Source of the DNA: Lampris incognitus
Lineage: Eukaryota; Chordata; Actinopteri; Lampriformes; Lampridae
Assembly (NCBI RefSeq): GCF_029633865.1
Contig: NC_079212.1
Location: 107,149,091 to 107,213,090, forward strand
Length of the DNA stretch: 64,000 bases
Direction of reading: 5' to 3'
In this document: positions 32,910 to 44,383 of the stretch, piece after piece
How the letters are laid out: every line of letters starts with the position of its first letter
Numbering within the stretch: position 1 is the first letter of the stretch
The notes under the pieces: model-generated
What the model was told of the DNA's origin: nothing
Database searches by the model: none
Seen by the model: only the letters and a program-made list of their open reading frames with translations
Translations under genes and position numbers: made by a program

Positions 32910-33077
32910 TTCACCTTCAAAGTCCTCAAATATAGTGTGAATCGTTTAAAGGACTCTTTAGACGCTTGACCACCAAAGACATGCACGATTTAGCGAGATT
33001 AAATATATAAATTTGGTCACTAACTCAGGAGCAATAGAGAAACGTGTCCTACATCCTCGACGTCCCGGCCACGCCCC
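32910..33077 (-). promoter_or_regulatory. L1 5' UTR / internal promoter region
   Basis: 168 bp between the 5' end of the element and the ORF1 ATG. The first 25 bp are CpG-rich, the rest AT-rich. L1 5' UTRs carry the pol II promoter, so its presence makes this copy potentially transcribable. Placement is from structure only. Confidence 0.6.
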
Positions 33078-33092
33078 TGGGACCTGGGTCTT

Positions 33093-34660
33093 ATTGATGT
33101 TTAATGCTAGACCCAGGGCTCTGTATGCATTGGCAATGGCATTCAGAATGTCCTGGAGGTCTTCTGTGGAGTGTGCTTTGATGGCGATGTCATCTGGATA
33201 CTGAAGCTCCATGATAGTAGTGTTACAGACTTTGCTTTTGGCCTTGAACTTATTAAGGCTGAAGAGCCTGCCATCACTTCTGTATAGGATTGGGATTCCT
33301 GTGGCAAATCCACCAATTAGGTGGAGTATGGCAGCAATAAAGATGGCAAACAGGGTGGGTGTGATGATGCATCTCTGTTTGACCCTGTTTCCACAGTGAA
33401 GGGCTCTGACTCAGAGCTGCTGTGGCTGAACACTGTGACTGACATGCCGTCATGTAGAAGCCTCAATATTCTGATTTATTTGTCAGGGCAGCCATATCTT
33501 AATAGTATGCTCCACAGAGCCTGACCTTTGCAAAGGCCTTTTTCAGGACTATGAAAGCCATGTACAAAGGCTGCCTTTGTTCAAAGCATTTTTTTCTTGA
33601 GTTGGCACGCTGTAAATATCATGTCTGCCGTACCTTGTGTAAGCCACACTGAGATTCTGGGAATACTTCCTTAGCCAGCGGTAGCAGTCGGTTTGCAAGG
33701 ATGCGAGCGAGGACTTTGCCTGTTGTTGACAGGAGTAAGAGGCTCCTGTAGTTTCCACAATGTCCTTGTTCCCTCTCTTGAATATGGCCACTATTAGTGC
33801 ATCCCTGAGCTCTGAGGGAAGTTCTTTTTCCCAGATCTTGAGGAAGAGGGCATGGATGTGGTACAGAAGCTCTGGTCCACCTTCCTTTAAGATCTCAGCT
33901 GGGATCCCATCTGGAATGGCTCCCTTGTTGTTCTTAATGCTCATGATGACATCTTGAACTCATGTCCTGGTGGAAGGTTCCCCAGTGTCTTCTCTGATGG
34001 GACTCTGGGGAATGTGGCTGGCAATGTCTGTTTCAGCTGTGCTGTTGCAGTCGGGGAGTTCCTGGAAGTGCCCTTTCCATTGGGCATTAATGGACTCATC
34101 CTTCAGCAGTTCCTACCCATCCTTTGATCACAGAAAGTTTAAGCCGCGGTTGCTTGGATCATAGACGACATTCGTAGTGCTGAAAAAGCCTCTGGTGTCA
34201 CCTGATCCTGTCAGCCGCTGGATTTCCAGAACCATTTCTATCCAGCAAGAGTTCTTAAGCTCACTCACCCTTCTCTGGAAGTCTGCCTTGGCTCTGGAGT
34301 GAGCCACTCTTTTAGTCTTTCAGGTTACATACATCATTTTGCCAGGCATGTAAGGCTTTAATTTTCTTGAAGATGAGCTGTTCTATCTCTGTCATTCTCA
34401 TCAAATCAGTCCTGGTGTTTTCTGAACTTGTACCCAAGGATGGATTTGCAAGGATGGCGGATTTGAGCAGGCTCCAGTGCTTCCCAATGTCATTGGGATA
34501 TTCCTGTTGAAGGGTTTCCACCAGAGAGGCCTGAAGTCACTGCTTGGTGGCAGTATTGTTTAGACTTTCAAGGTCCAATCTTAGCCGGATTTGCTTCTTT
34601 TGAACCTTCCTCTCCTTATTGAGTTTGATGGACATCGAGGAGCGGATGAGGTGATGATAC
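33093..34660 (-). pseudogene. old LINE relic, RT part
   Basis: Minus-strand pieces: NNKGAIPDGIPAEILKEGGP and LPSELRDALIVAIFKRGNKD (RT fingers, 33780-33940), GKVLARILANRLLPL-like sequence in a shifted frame, and MELQYPDDIAIKAHSTEDLQ (palm; the YADD box reads YPDD) at about 33150-33212. The upstream part to 34660 matches the linker before the RT. It continues at 26961 after the L1. Many stops and frameshifts; an old copy. Confidence 0.75.
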
Positions 34661-35009
34661 TAAAAACACAGCCAAGGCTAGGCGAGGCCACTGCCAGACC
34701 GCCCTCAGTGTTATCGGAACTGCCGGTCTACATGGGCTAGCAGTTAGCTAAGCCTGCCCCGCTTCCATGTCCTGTCAGACCACCCTCGGTGTTACCGCTT
34801 CAGGCACTGCTCCAGGAAGGGCCATGGCCCCTGGGCCCACAGGACACAGCAGACCAAGCTCTCTCAGCCGATCCAGCACCAGCTCTCCCATCCATCAAAT
34901 AAAGACACATTTAGATGCAGACGCTGACAAAGACACTGTATGCATGGTACTTGGGTGAGGCTGCTGCAAATGTGAATTTGCACCGCAATGTTCCCACACC
35001 AGAAGCGGA

Positions 35010-35010
<1 letters not shown>
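34661..35010. other. unassigned GC-richer stretch
   Basis: Contains two similar phrases (GACCGCCCTCAGTGTTATCG at about 34700 and GACCACCCTCGGTGTTACCG at about 34780) about 80 bp apart, suggesting a short degenerate tandem repeat. Not assigned to a family. Confidence 0.4.

Positions 35011-35011
<1 letters not shown>

Positions 35012-35052
<41 letters not shown>
35012..35052. repeat. (TA)n microsatellite, Tc1 target
   Basis: TA run into which the palindromic Tc1 derivative inserted; the run resumes at 36251. TA is the Tc1 target dinucleotide. Confidence 0.9.
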
Positions 35053-36640
<1,588 letters not shown>

Positions 36641-36680
36641 TGGGGGTTTCATTTTATGAGGTTTTATATATTTAAATACA

Positions 36681-38280
36681 TACAGTGCATCTGGAAAGTA
36701 TTCACACCCCTTCACTTCCCCCACATTTTGTTATGTTACAGCCTTATTCCAAAATGGATTAAATTCCTTGTTTTCTCATCAATCTACATACAATACCCCA
36801 TAATGACAAAGCAAAAAAGGTTTTGTAGAAAATTTTGCAAATTTATTAAAAATAAATAACTGAAATATTGCATGTACATAAGTATTCACACCCTTTACTC
36901 AGTACTTGGTTGAGGCACCCTTGGCAGCGATTACAACCTTAAGTCTTCTTGGGTATGAAGCTACAAGCTTGGCACACCTATATTTGGGGTATTTCTCCCA
37001 TTCTTCTCTGCAGATCCTCTCGAGCTCTGTAAGGTATTTTCAGGTCTTTCCAGAGATGTTCAATGAGGTTCAAGTCTGGGCTCTGGCTGGGCCACTCAGA
37101 CTTGTCCCGAAGCCACTGCTTCATTGTCTTGGCTGTGTGCTTAAGGTTGTTGTGGTGTTGAAAGGTAAACCTTCACCCCAGTCTGAGGTCCTGAGCACTC
37201 TAGAGCAGGTTTTCATCAAGGATCTCTCTGTACTTTGCTCCATTCATCTTTCCCTCGATCCTGAATAGTCTCCCAGTTCCTGCCACTGAAGAACATCCCC
37301 ACAGCATGATGCTGCCACCACCATGCTTCACTGTAGGGATGGTATTAGCAAAGGTGATGAGAGGAGCCTGGTTTCCTCCAGACGTGGCATTTGGCATTCA
37401 GGCCAAAGAGTTCAATCTTGGTTTCATCAGACCAGAGAATCTTGTTTCTCATGGTCTGAGAGTCATTTATGTGCTTTCTGGCAAACTCCAAGCGGGCTGT
37501 CATGTGCCTTTTACTGAGCAGAGGCTTCCGTCTGGCCACTCTACCATAAAGGTCTGATTGGTGGAGTGCTGCAGAGATGGTTGTCCTTCTGGAAGGTTCT
37601 CCCATCTCCACAGAGGAATGCTGGAGCTCTGTCAGAGTGACCATCGGGTTCTTGGTCACCTCCCTAACCAAGGCCGTTCTCCCCCGATTGCTCAGTTTAG
37701 CTGTGTGGCCAGCTCTAGGAAGAGACCTGGTGGATCCAAACTTCTTCCATTTACGAATGATGGAGACCACTGTGCTCTTCGGGATCTTCAAAGCTGTAGA
37801 AATTTTTTTGTACCCTTCCCCAGATCTGTGCCTTGATACAATTCTGTCTCGGCGGTCCACAGACAATTCCTTTGACTTCATGGCTTGGTTTCTGCTCTGA
37901 CATGCACTGTCAACAGTGGGACCTTATATAGACAGGTGTGTGCCTTTCCAAATCATGTCCAATCAGTTGAATTTACTACAGGGGGACTCCAATCAAGATG
38001 TAGAAACATCTCAAGGATGATCAGTGGAAAAAGGATGAACCTGAACTCAATTTTGAATATCATAGCAAAGGGTGTGAATACTTATGTACATGCAATATTT
38101 CAGTTTTTTATTTTTAATAAATTTGCAAAAATTTCCACAAAACCTTTTTCACTTTGCCATTATGGGGTATTGTGTGTAGATTGATGAGAGAAAAAAAAGG
38201 AATTTAATCCATTTTGGAATAAGGCTGTAACATAACAAAATGTGGGGAAAGTGAAGGGGTGTTAATACTTTCCGCATGCA

Positions 38281-38285
<5 letters not shown>
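36681..38285 (-). mobile_element. near full-length Tc1 element (1.6 kb)
   Basis: Ends TACAGTGCATCTGGAAAGTA and its complement near 38265-38285, with TA on both sides. The 1605-bp length is normal for Tc1. It contains one transposase gene on the minus strand. The right end merges into a (TA)n tract that borders hammerhead repeat C. Confidence 0.9.
37020..37881 (-). pseudogene. Tc1 transposase, inactivated
   Basis: Starts at 37881 with MKSKELSVDRRDRIVSRHRS. A helix-turn-helix (YKKISTALKIPKSTVVSIIR), a GRTALVREVTKNP linker and the first catalytic Asp (NKILWSDETKIELFG) form 178 open codons to 37345. A frameshift follows. The next frame (37397-37200) carries [15 protein letters not shown]. Stops near 37170-37195 precede a degraded second-Asp region (the QDNDPKH-type motif is lost), and the SPDLNLIEHLWKDL segment with the final Glu is in another frame near 37060-37090. 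The protein cannot be made intact. Confidence 0.9.
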
Positions 38286-38325
<40 letters not shown>

Positions 38326-38354
38326 TATATATATATACACATATATATATATAT
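38284..38354. repeat. (TA)n with short (CA) interruptions
   Basis: Simple repeat at the junction of the Tc1 element and hammerhead repeat C. Confidence 0.9.
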
Positions 38355-38385
38355 CAACACAGATACAAGAAAATATTTTAATGCA

Positions 38386-38431
38386 TAGCAGTACAAGCTT
38401 GTTTCATGCGTCGCACACTCATCAGCTGCTA
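38386..38431 (-). ncRNA. hammerhead ribozyme, complete core
   Basis: Minus strand, in order: stem I TAGCAG; core CTGATGA; stem II GTGTG/CGCAT with loop CGA (five pairs, two of them G-U); core GAAA; palindromic stem III CAAGCTTG; cleavage triplet GTA; closing stem I CTGCTA (six pairs). All invariant hammerhead nucleotides are present. Stem III is short and self-complementary, so activity would be expected mainly as a dimer, as reported for retroelement and satellite hammerheads. Self-cleavage is predicted, not shown. Confidence 0.85.
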
Positions 38432-38446
38432 ATTGGCTCATCAGAT

Positions 38447-38492
38447 TAGCAGCTGATGAGTGCACGACGCACAAAACAAGCTTGTACTGCTA
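38447..38492 (+). ncRNA. hammerhead ribozyme, one core change
   Basis: Mirror image of the minus-strand unit: TAGCAG, CTGATGA, stem II GTGCA/CGCAC, stem III CAAGCTTG, GTA, CTGCTA. The GAAA core reads AAAA; the lost G lies in a CpG, so methyl-CpG decay is a simple explanation. Likely inactive. Confidence 0.75.
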
Positions 38493-38588
38493 TGCATTAA
38501 AACTTTTTTTTTTCCTGTATGTATGTTGAAATTCTGCTCCTCATTAGTTGAGCACTTATAACACCATTGACGGTTTCGGAAAAAACGC

Positions 38589-38589
<1 letters not shown>

Positions 38590-38620
<31 letters not shown>

Positions 38621-38643
38621 GTGTGTGTGTGTGTGTGTGTGTG
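38590..38643. repeat. (TA)n and (TG)n microsatellites
   Basis: TA run to about 38617, then TG repeats to 38643, between hammerhead repeats C and D. Confidence 0.9.
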
Positions 38644-38808
38644 TAGAAATTCGGGGCCTGACGCTGGGCAATGCAAACTGTATGTTCTTTGTTGAATCAC
38701 ATTAGCAGCTGATGAGTGCGTGACACACGAAACATGCCTGTACTGCAATGTATTAAAACTTTTTTTCCTGTATCTGTATTGATATTCTGTTCCTCATTAG
38801 TTGAGCAC
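38644..38808 (+). repeat. hammerhead family repeat (copy D), split by Gypsy 2
   Basis: Begins with the family 5' flank (GGGGCCTGACGCTGGGCAA, TTCTTTGTTGAATCACAT), then one ribozyme, then the 3' flank up to TTAGTTGAGCAC. The rest of the flank (ACTTATAACAACGCCATTGA...) resumes at 43854-43885 beyond the Gypsy insertion, with AGCAC duplicated. Confidence 0.85.
38703..38747 (+). ncRNA. hammerhead ribozyme, core intact
   Basis: Stem I TAGCAG/CTGCAA (GCAG/CTGC paired), CTGATGA, stem II GTGCG/CACAC with loop TGA (one C-A mismatch, again at a former CpG), GAAA, stem III CATGCCTG, triplet GTA. Core nucleotides are complete; activity may be reduced by the stem II mismatch and weaker stem III. Confidence 0.8.
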
Positions 38809-38998
38809 TGTTGTGTTTACGTCTTAATACTTGAAATTAGACCATTACAATATTCACTGAATTGAATCAAAATGAACGACAAACTCATACTCGCATTTCA
38901 ACACTTTACTGAGTAAATTCTCTTGCTACAACATTCCGGATATGACATCACTCCTCACGGGTACCCACAGGTGTCAAATCCAAACACAATACATGACA
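38809..38998 (-). repeat. 3' LTR of Gypsy element 2
   Basis: About 190 bp, paired with 43665-43853. On the plus strand it runs TGTTGTGTTT ... CAATACATGACA. The 5-bp duplication AGCAC lies outside it at 38804-38808. Next to it on the element side is the purine tract GGAAAAAAGGGA (minus strand, about 38999-39010). Confidence 0.92.
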
Positions 38999-39155
38999 TC
39001 CCTTTTTTCCATGAAAATCTACAGACATCTTACAAACCTGTGTCTGATAACTAAATTTTGTAATTACTTTGCATCCAGACATCTTACAAACCTGTGTCTG
39101 ACAACAATAATAAAAAGTCATCAACCATCACATCACCTGTGCCCTTCCTTTAAAT

Positions 39156-42100
39156 TCAAGTCAAGTCATAGTCAGACAGTCTCTGGGGCGCTCGTTTGGC
39201 CCGCTGAGACCTGCCTGCATTAGGCATGTCTACCACGCTGGTGCCAGTGGGTGTTGGCGGGGCCACTGTGTCCTTATCGGAGTCCACCGTGATGTCCTCA
39301 ACCCCTTGTGTGTCATCCTGCTCATGGGTTGTCTCCTCCGGTCCAGTTGTCCTGTACTTTTTCACGAAAGTACTGTTCCTTGCGTACCATGCTCCCATTG
39401 GGGATTCTACAATCACATGACTCCCTGTTTTACTCACAAATTTGTATGGTGTAGCGTTAAAGGGAGTGGTAAACTTATACACTTTGACTTGTCTTACAAG
39501 CACGGTGTCGCCGACTTCGATCTCTGAGCACTGTGCTCTCCGGCAATCATCAGCGTACAGTTTGGATTTGCCCTTTTTCTCACTGTCCCAATCACGCACT
39601 TCCATGTCTATGCGTGACTCTGACGTCTGGCAGTTTTCCTCTCACTTTATGATTAAAAAGCAATTCTGCCGGGCTCTTTCCTGTCATGGTATGGTTGATT
39701 CTCCTGTACAGTCATATTTTCTCAGCTCCCTTTTCCAGTTTAGTCCTTCTGAATGAGCAATCCTGATTCTCTTCATTAATGATGCATTCTGGCACTCGAC
39801 GTCTCCATTGGCCTGAGCCCATTTAGCCGTTGTCTTCAGATGTGTGATGCCATTATTTTCACAATATTCTTGGAATAGCGCAGACTTGAACTGTGGGCCA
39901 TTATCTGATTTACAGGTGACTGGTAAGCTGTGATGGCTAAGTGTTGACTCTAGGCTATCAATAACCTTCTCTGTTGCTGTAGATGTCAAGATATCATATT
40001 CGTAATAACGACTATAATAATCCTACAAGAATGGAATGGTTGGATGGCAGGGGTCCAAGCAAGTCTACGGCCACATCCTGCCAAGGCCTATCTGGAAGGG
40101 GTGTGGGTCTCAGTGGTTCTGGTGAGTCAGGTCTGGCTACTATCTGGCAACTGTGGCAGTCTTTGCAATGTTTTTTCAGCCACTCGATCCATCCCCGGCC
40201 ACCAAACCTTGGTTCTCAGGTGGTGTTTTGTCCCCACTATTCCGAGATGTCCCTCATGTGCTAAAGCCAGTGCTCATGTGTGTAGGACACAGGGTAGCAC
40301 AGTATGTGTCCCACAGAGGACCAAATATCCCACTATGCACAGTTCATTCGCTATGGCTGCATATGCTTTGCAGTTCTCAAACCACCCATTTGTGATTGCC
40401 TTTCGTACCTCGATCAGCTCTGGGTTGGTTGCAGAGGCCTCCTCCACCTCTCTGGTCATGAGTGCCTTTGGTGTTGGTGTTGACAGTGACAAAGCTCACA
40501 TACTCATCTGAGCCGTGATTGTGTCTCTCACGTTGTGCTGTCTCACCCAGCAATCATGACATTGGGTCTGCAATATTTTGCTTGCCTGGCATGTGTAGCG
40601 CTTTGAAATCGTATGGTTGTAATCGGAGTACCCACCTCTCAATGTAGGCGCAGGGTTTGGAGCGAGGGCTGTATATTACTTCTAAGGGCTTATGATCTGT
40701 TATTAAGGTAAACTGTCAACCATAAACATACAGAAGCAGCCTCTCACACACCCACACTAGAGCTAGGGCCTCTCGCTCGGTTTGAGAGTATTTCTGCTCA
40801 CATTCACTTAAGGTACAACTCACATAGCATATCGGCACCTCTTCCCCCTGTTGGACCTGAACGAGCACTGCACCTAATCCTACGGGGCTTGCGTCTGCGA
40901 TCACTTTGGTCTGTGCCTCCTTATCAAAGTATGCTAAAGTGCCAGCTCTGGTCAGTTCATCCTTGAGTGCATGGAATGCTTCTCTCTGCTCTGGTCCGAA
41001 CTCGAATGGGGTGTCCTTTCTTGTCAGACGTCGCAGCGGCTCGGATTGGGTCGCAAACTGCGGGATGAACCTGCTGCTGTATCCGACTAGTCCGAGGAAG
41101 CTCCTCACTTCCGCCGCATTCTCTGGCTTGCGAGTTTCCGCCACTGCTCGCACTCTCTCTTCTGTCAGTCCAATGCCCTTCTCAGACAACAGGATGCCTA
41201 TGAAAACTAACCTGTCCATGTTAAACTGGCATTTGTCTGGGTTTAGAGTCAGGCCTCTCTCCATCAGCCTGGTCAGGACGGCATGGAGACGTCTGTCGTG
41301 TGTCTCCTGGTCGTGTGTGTGCATGATGATGTCATCGGATATATGTTCGACACGCTCTATCCCTACTAGTGCATTAGCTACATCGTGCTGGTATTGCTCG
41401 CTGGCTGAGCACACACCGGATATCAGCTGTTTATACCGGTACACTCTGCTGTGTACGGCAAAGGTCGTGATTCCACGTGACTCGGGGCTCAGTTCCAACT
41501 GACGGTATCCCCATTTTAGGTCTAGCTTTTTTTAAATAAATTTATTTCTAGTTTTTCCTCTTACCACACCTGATTAACCCAATGGCATATGGCCAGAACT
41601 CTTGTCGAATAATTCCTCTGGCTCACGTTTCCACAGGAAGGAGATAGTCGTAACACCAGCTTCCTTCAAACTCGTGTCAGCTGCTCTCGCTATTTTACAA
41701 GCTGAAGCCTCGCATGGATTGCATTTCCTTCAAGCCGCGAAGGAGACGTAGGGAGAATGCTTTCGGTTGCTTGGCTGCAGGCGCCCGGACGGGCCAGAGG
41801 GGTCGCTGGAGAACGACGAGTCCCCGAACACTACACCGATCTACACCCACTATCCCTCGGGTAAGGGTGGCCTGATGAATGCCTTACCCCGTGGACGCTC
41901 TGGCCGTGACCGGTTACGGCGAGTCTGGGATACGAACATCCCAGCCACATGACGAGCGGATTGCAAGAACGGCGGTTTATGCTGCTCGGCCATCAGAGCG
42001 GCCCATTTTAGGTCTAGCTTGCTAAACACCATTGAGCGATTCATGTCTTGGAGTATCTCATCCACTGTGGGAATAGGATACAGCTCCCTCTATACAGTCT

Positions 42101-43445
42101 GGTTTGCCCGTCTCATGTCCAAACACAGTCTCACATCATTGTTAGCTTTTGGTACGATAACTACAGGGTCTACCCATGAGGTGGGGCCATCTACAGGTTC
42201 AATAATGTCCATGTCCATTAATTGCTTTATTTTGGCCTCTACTACCGCCCTGAGGTTGAATGGTATGCGCCTAAGAGGCTGGGCGACAGGCTTCACGTCT
42301 GAGTTGATGTGTAAGCTAACCTACTTGGAGTTTATTTTTCCAACCCCTTGTAATAGCTCTGGATACTGCTGTTCAAGTGACTGTTTTATGTTCAATACAG
42401 CTGCAACATCGACTCCTATTTTCAAAACTCCAAGTCTCATGGCTGTCTCCTTTCCTAGCAATGCCTCTCACATGCCATTAACCACAATGAACTTTGCCTG
42501 CTCAGTTTTATTTCCAACTGCGATCTCACACGAGAATGCACCTTTAACAGATAGTGGATGGCTAGCACCATAAGAGAACAGCTTTCTCTCTGTCTTGAGA
42601 ATGTATGAATTACACTTAATACATTGTGATTTTAGTCTCTCTCACGTATTTTCACCCATCACACTACTGGTCGCCCCTGAATCAACTAAAATATGCAGTT
42701 TTACTCCCCCCACAGAAAAGGTAAGTCTCTCAGTTGTGTTATTCTCTTTAACAACGAATGCATAGTCACCTTGTTCCTCAACATTACTCACACGTTGTTT
42801 TGCACCTTTAGGCTTGGTGCGACATACTGCTGAAAAGTGGTCCTAGTTTCCATTGCACTTATGACATGTCTGTCCACGTGCGGGGCATTTCGGGTCCCTG
42901 CCCAGGTGATCTGTATGTCCACATCTGTAACACTTCCTTTCATTTTGATCGCTTTTGGTTGTTGGCGTCGCTCTGGAATGTTTCACGCGTCTCCCTCCTT
43001 TTTGTGCAACATGATGGACAGTCTCTGTTTCCGCCTTCGTCGCGCCCTACATGGCTGACAACTGTTCCTCCACGTTCTCGCACTGCGAGGCTAGTTGCAA
43101 TGTGCGGACGAGTGTTAAACCTGGCCCTTCCCCCAACAGTTTCCTTCTCACGTACATCGAAGTACACCTGCTCAGGATAGCATCCCTTATCTGATTATTA
43201 GTATTCCCCCCAAAGTCACAATCTCTGGCAGCCTGTCGCAGGGGAGTAGTAAACTGCTGTATCTCACCAGTGTTCTGAGATAACTTGTGAAAAGTTTGTC
43301 GAGCAAATGCTGCATTAACTTGGGGTAAAAAGTACTGATTCAAAGCACACACCGCCGCCGCATAATCCGTCACCTCCCCTGTGTTGGCTAACGTTGAGAA
43401 GATGTCTTGTACATCTGGTCCGGCAAGGTGTAAGAGCAGAGCCAA
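39156..43445 (-). pseudogene. gag-pol relic of Gypsy element 2
   Basis: Minus strand: gag with NQYFLPQVNAAFARQTFHKL and CDFGGNTNNQIRDAILSRC (43445-43047); zinc knuckle CYRCGHTDHLGRDPKC near 42900-42950; protease VDSGATSSVMG near 42660-42690; RT IKQLMDMDIIEPVDGPTSWV to NRSMVFSKLDLKWG (42296-42020), resuming after the SINE with ISDDIIMHTHD as the palm; RNase H VIADASPVGLGAVLV and SQTEREALALVW to 40716; integrase CKSDNGPQFKSALFQEYCEN near 39890-39930; an IN C-terminal domain and Ser/Pro-rich tail to 39156. In the palm the usual aromatic-x-Asp-Asp box reads SDD. Several stops and frameshifts are present. Confidence 0.88.
41510..42020 (-). mobile_element. tRNA-derived SINE nested in Gypsy 2 RT gene
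   Basis: The element proper is 41529-42001 (473 bp), between perfect 19-bp duplications CCCATTTTAGGTCTAGCTT (41510-41528 and 42002-42020). On the minus strand it starts with a tRNA-like head: A box TGGCCGAGCAG fits the consensus, and B box GTTCGTATCC differs at one position. A unique body follows, then an A/T-rich tail (poly-T at 41527-41533). The head resembles tRNA-Leu/Ser-type sequences. It differs from the SINE at 10746. The perfect duplication shows that it inserted after the Gypsy element did. Confidence 0.9.
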
Positions 43446-43664
43446 CCTTCTCTGCTTTATGGCGTCCGCAGCGTATAGTTAAAATTAGTCCTTTGCAATC
43501 AGCATAGAGTTCGAACGACGCCAACTATCTTGTCCATTTCGGACCAAGCGTGGCTGGTTCGCCAAAGCATGCCAAATTCCGAATCCCGGATTTCTCCATG
43601 TTAACAGTTCAAACCTAATCACCGCCAGTTAAAGCGAATATGGTCACTATATTCTCGTCGCCAT

Positions 43665-43853
43665 TGTTGTGTTTGCGTCTTAACACTTGAAATTAGACCA
43701 TTACAATATTCACTGAATTGAATCAAAACGAACGACAAACGCATACTCGCATTTTAACACTTTACTGAGTAAATTATCTTGCTTCAACTTCCGGATATGA
43801 CAAAACTCCTTACGGGTACCCACAGGTGTCAAATCCAAACACAATACATGTCA
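43665..43853 (-). repeat. 5' LTR of Gypsy element 2
   Basis: Partner of 38809-38998, running TGTTGTGTTTGCG ... CAATACATGTCA on the plus strand. Roughly ten differences from the other LTR, including small gaps, so this copy is older than Gypsy 1 (by eye). Confidence 0.92.
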
Positions 43854-44383
43854 AGCACTTATAACAACGCCATTGAAAACCGGAAAATGTCTATGCAACT
43901 AACGAGGTACGGAACAGACCACTGCACTTCCGCGTTCGAACGTTAGAGTGGGGGGAGCTAGAGGGGGATAGAAGCCGGCAAGTTTGAACACGGTTTAAAT
44001 GGCTAACTATGTCGCTACGTTGGCTGCTGCGGACAAGAACCGATATTTGCAAAAAATTCGCAGTATCGGTGGCCAGTGTCCTTTCAAGGGACAGTAGTCC
44101 GGGTGCATGGGGTCCTTTGCATTACACCCTGAAATGATAAAAGGCAAAAATTAAATCACACATCATGACCTAGAGCAGCCATGGGGAAAAGACATAGGAA
44201 CTAGGCTACATTTTCAACAAATGTTTGCATTTTATTCAATTATTACTTTTTACTGGATTACACATGACTGCATACAATGATGCATGATATACTACTCAAT
44301 AAGCATGACAATAATAATGTGATAACAATGTTTGCATTTTAACTGGGTAAGGGGAGACCGGGGTAGTTACCCCTTGTTTCTAG

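Larger units (their letters stand above)
26977..33077 (-). mobile_element. full-length L1 (LINE-1) element
   Basis: 6.1-kb minus-strand element flanked by a perfect 15-bp duplication TGGGACCTGGGTCTT (26962-26976 and 33078-33092). On the minus strand it starts with a GC-rich 5' end (GGGGCGTGGCCGGGACGTC), then a 168-bp 5' UTR, ORF1 (305 codons), a 760-bp spacer, ORF2 (1275 codons) and a 3' UTR of about 430 bp ending in poly(A) (poly-T at 26977-26986). Full length, perfect target duplication and two undamaged frames all point to a young insertion. Confidence 0.95.
38355..38590. repeat. hammerhead family repeat, head-to-head pair (copy C)
   Basis: Fold-back unit with one hammerhead on each strand, about 15 bp apart, followed on the right by the family flank CTCCTCATTAGTTGAGCAC and CCATTGACGGTTTCGG and a (TA)n tract. 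The two ribozyme units are listed separately. Confidence 0.85.
38809..43853 (-). mobile_element. Gypsy element 2 (5.0 kb, with nested SINE)
   Basis: LTRs of about 190 bp with TG...CA ends and AGCAC target duplication on both sides (38804-38808, 43854-43858). Order on the minus strand: 5' LTR, primer site TGGCGACGAGAA, gag, zinc knuckles, protease, RT, RNase H, integrase, polypurine tract, 3' LTR. The SINE at 41529-42001 interrupts the RT. K02A2.6-type Ty3/Gypsy; dead because of stops, frameshifts and the SINE. Confidence 0.93.
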
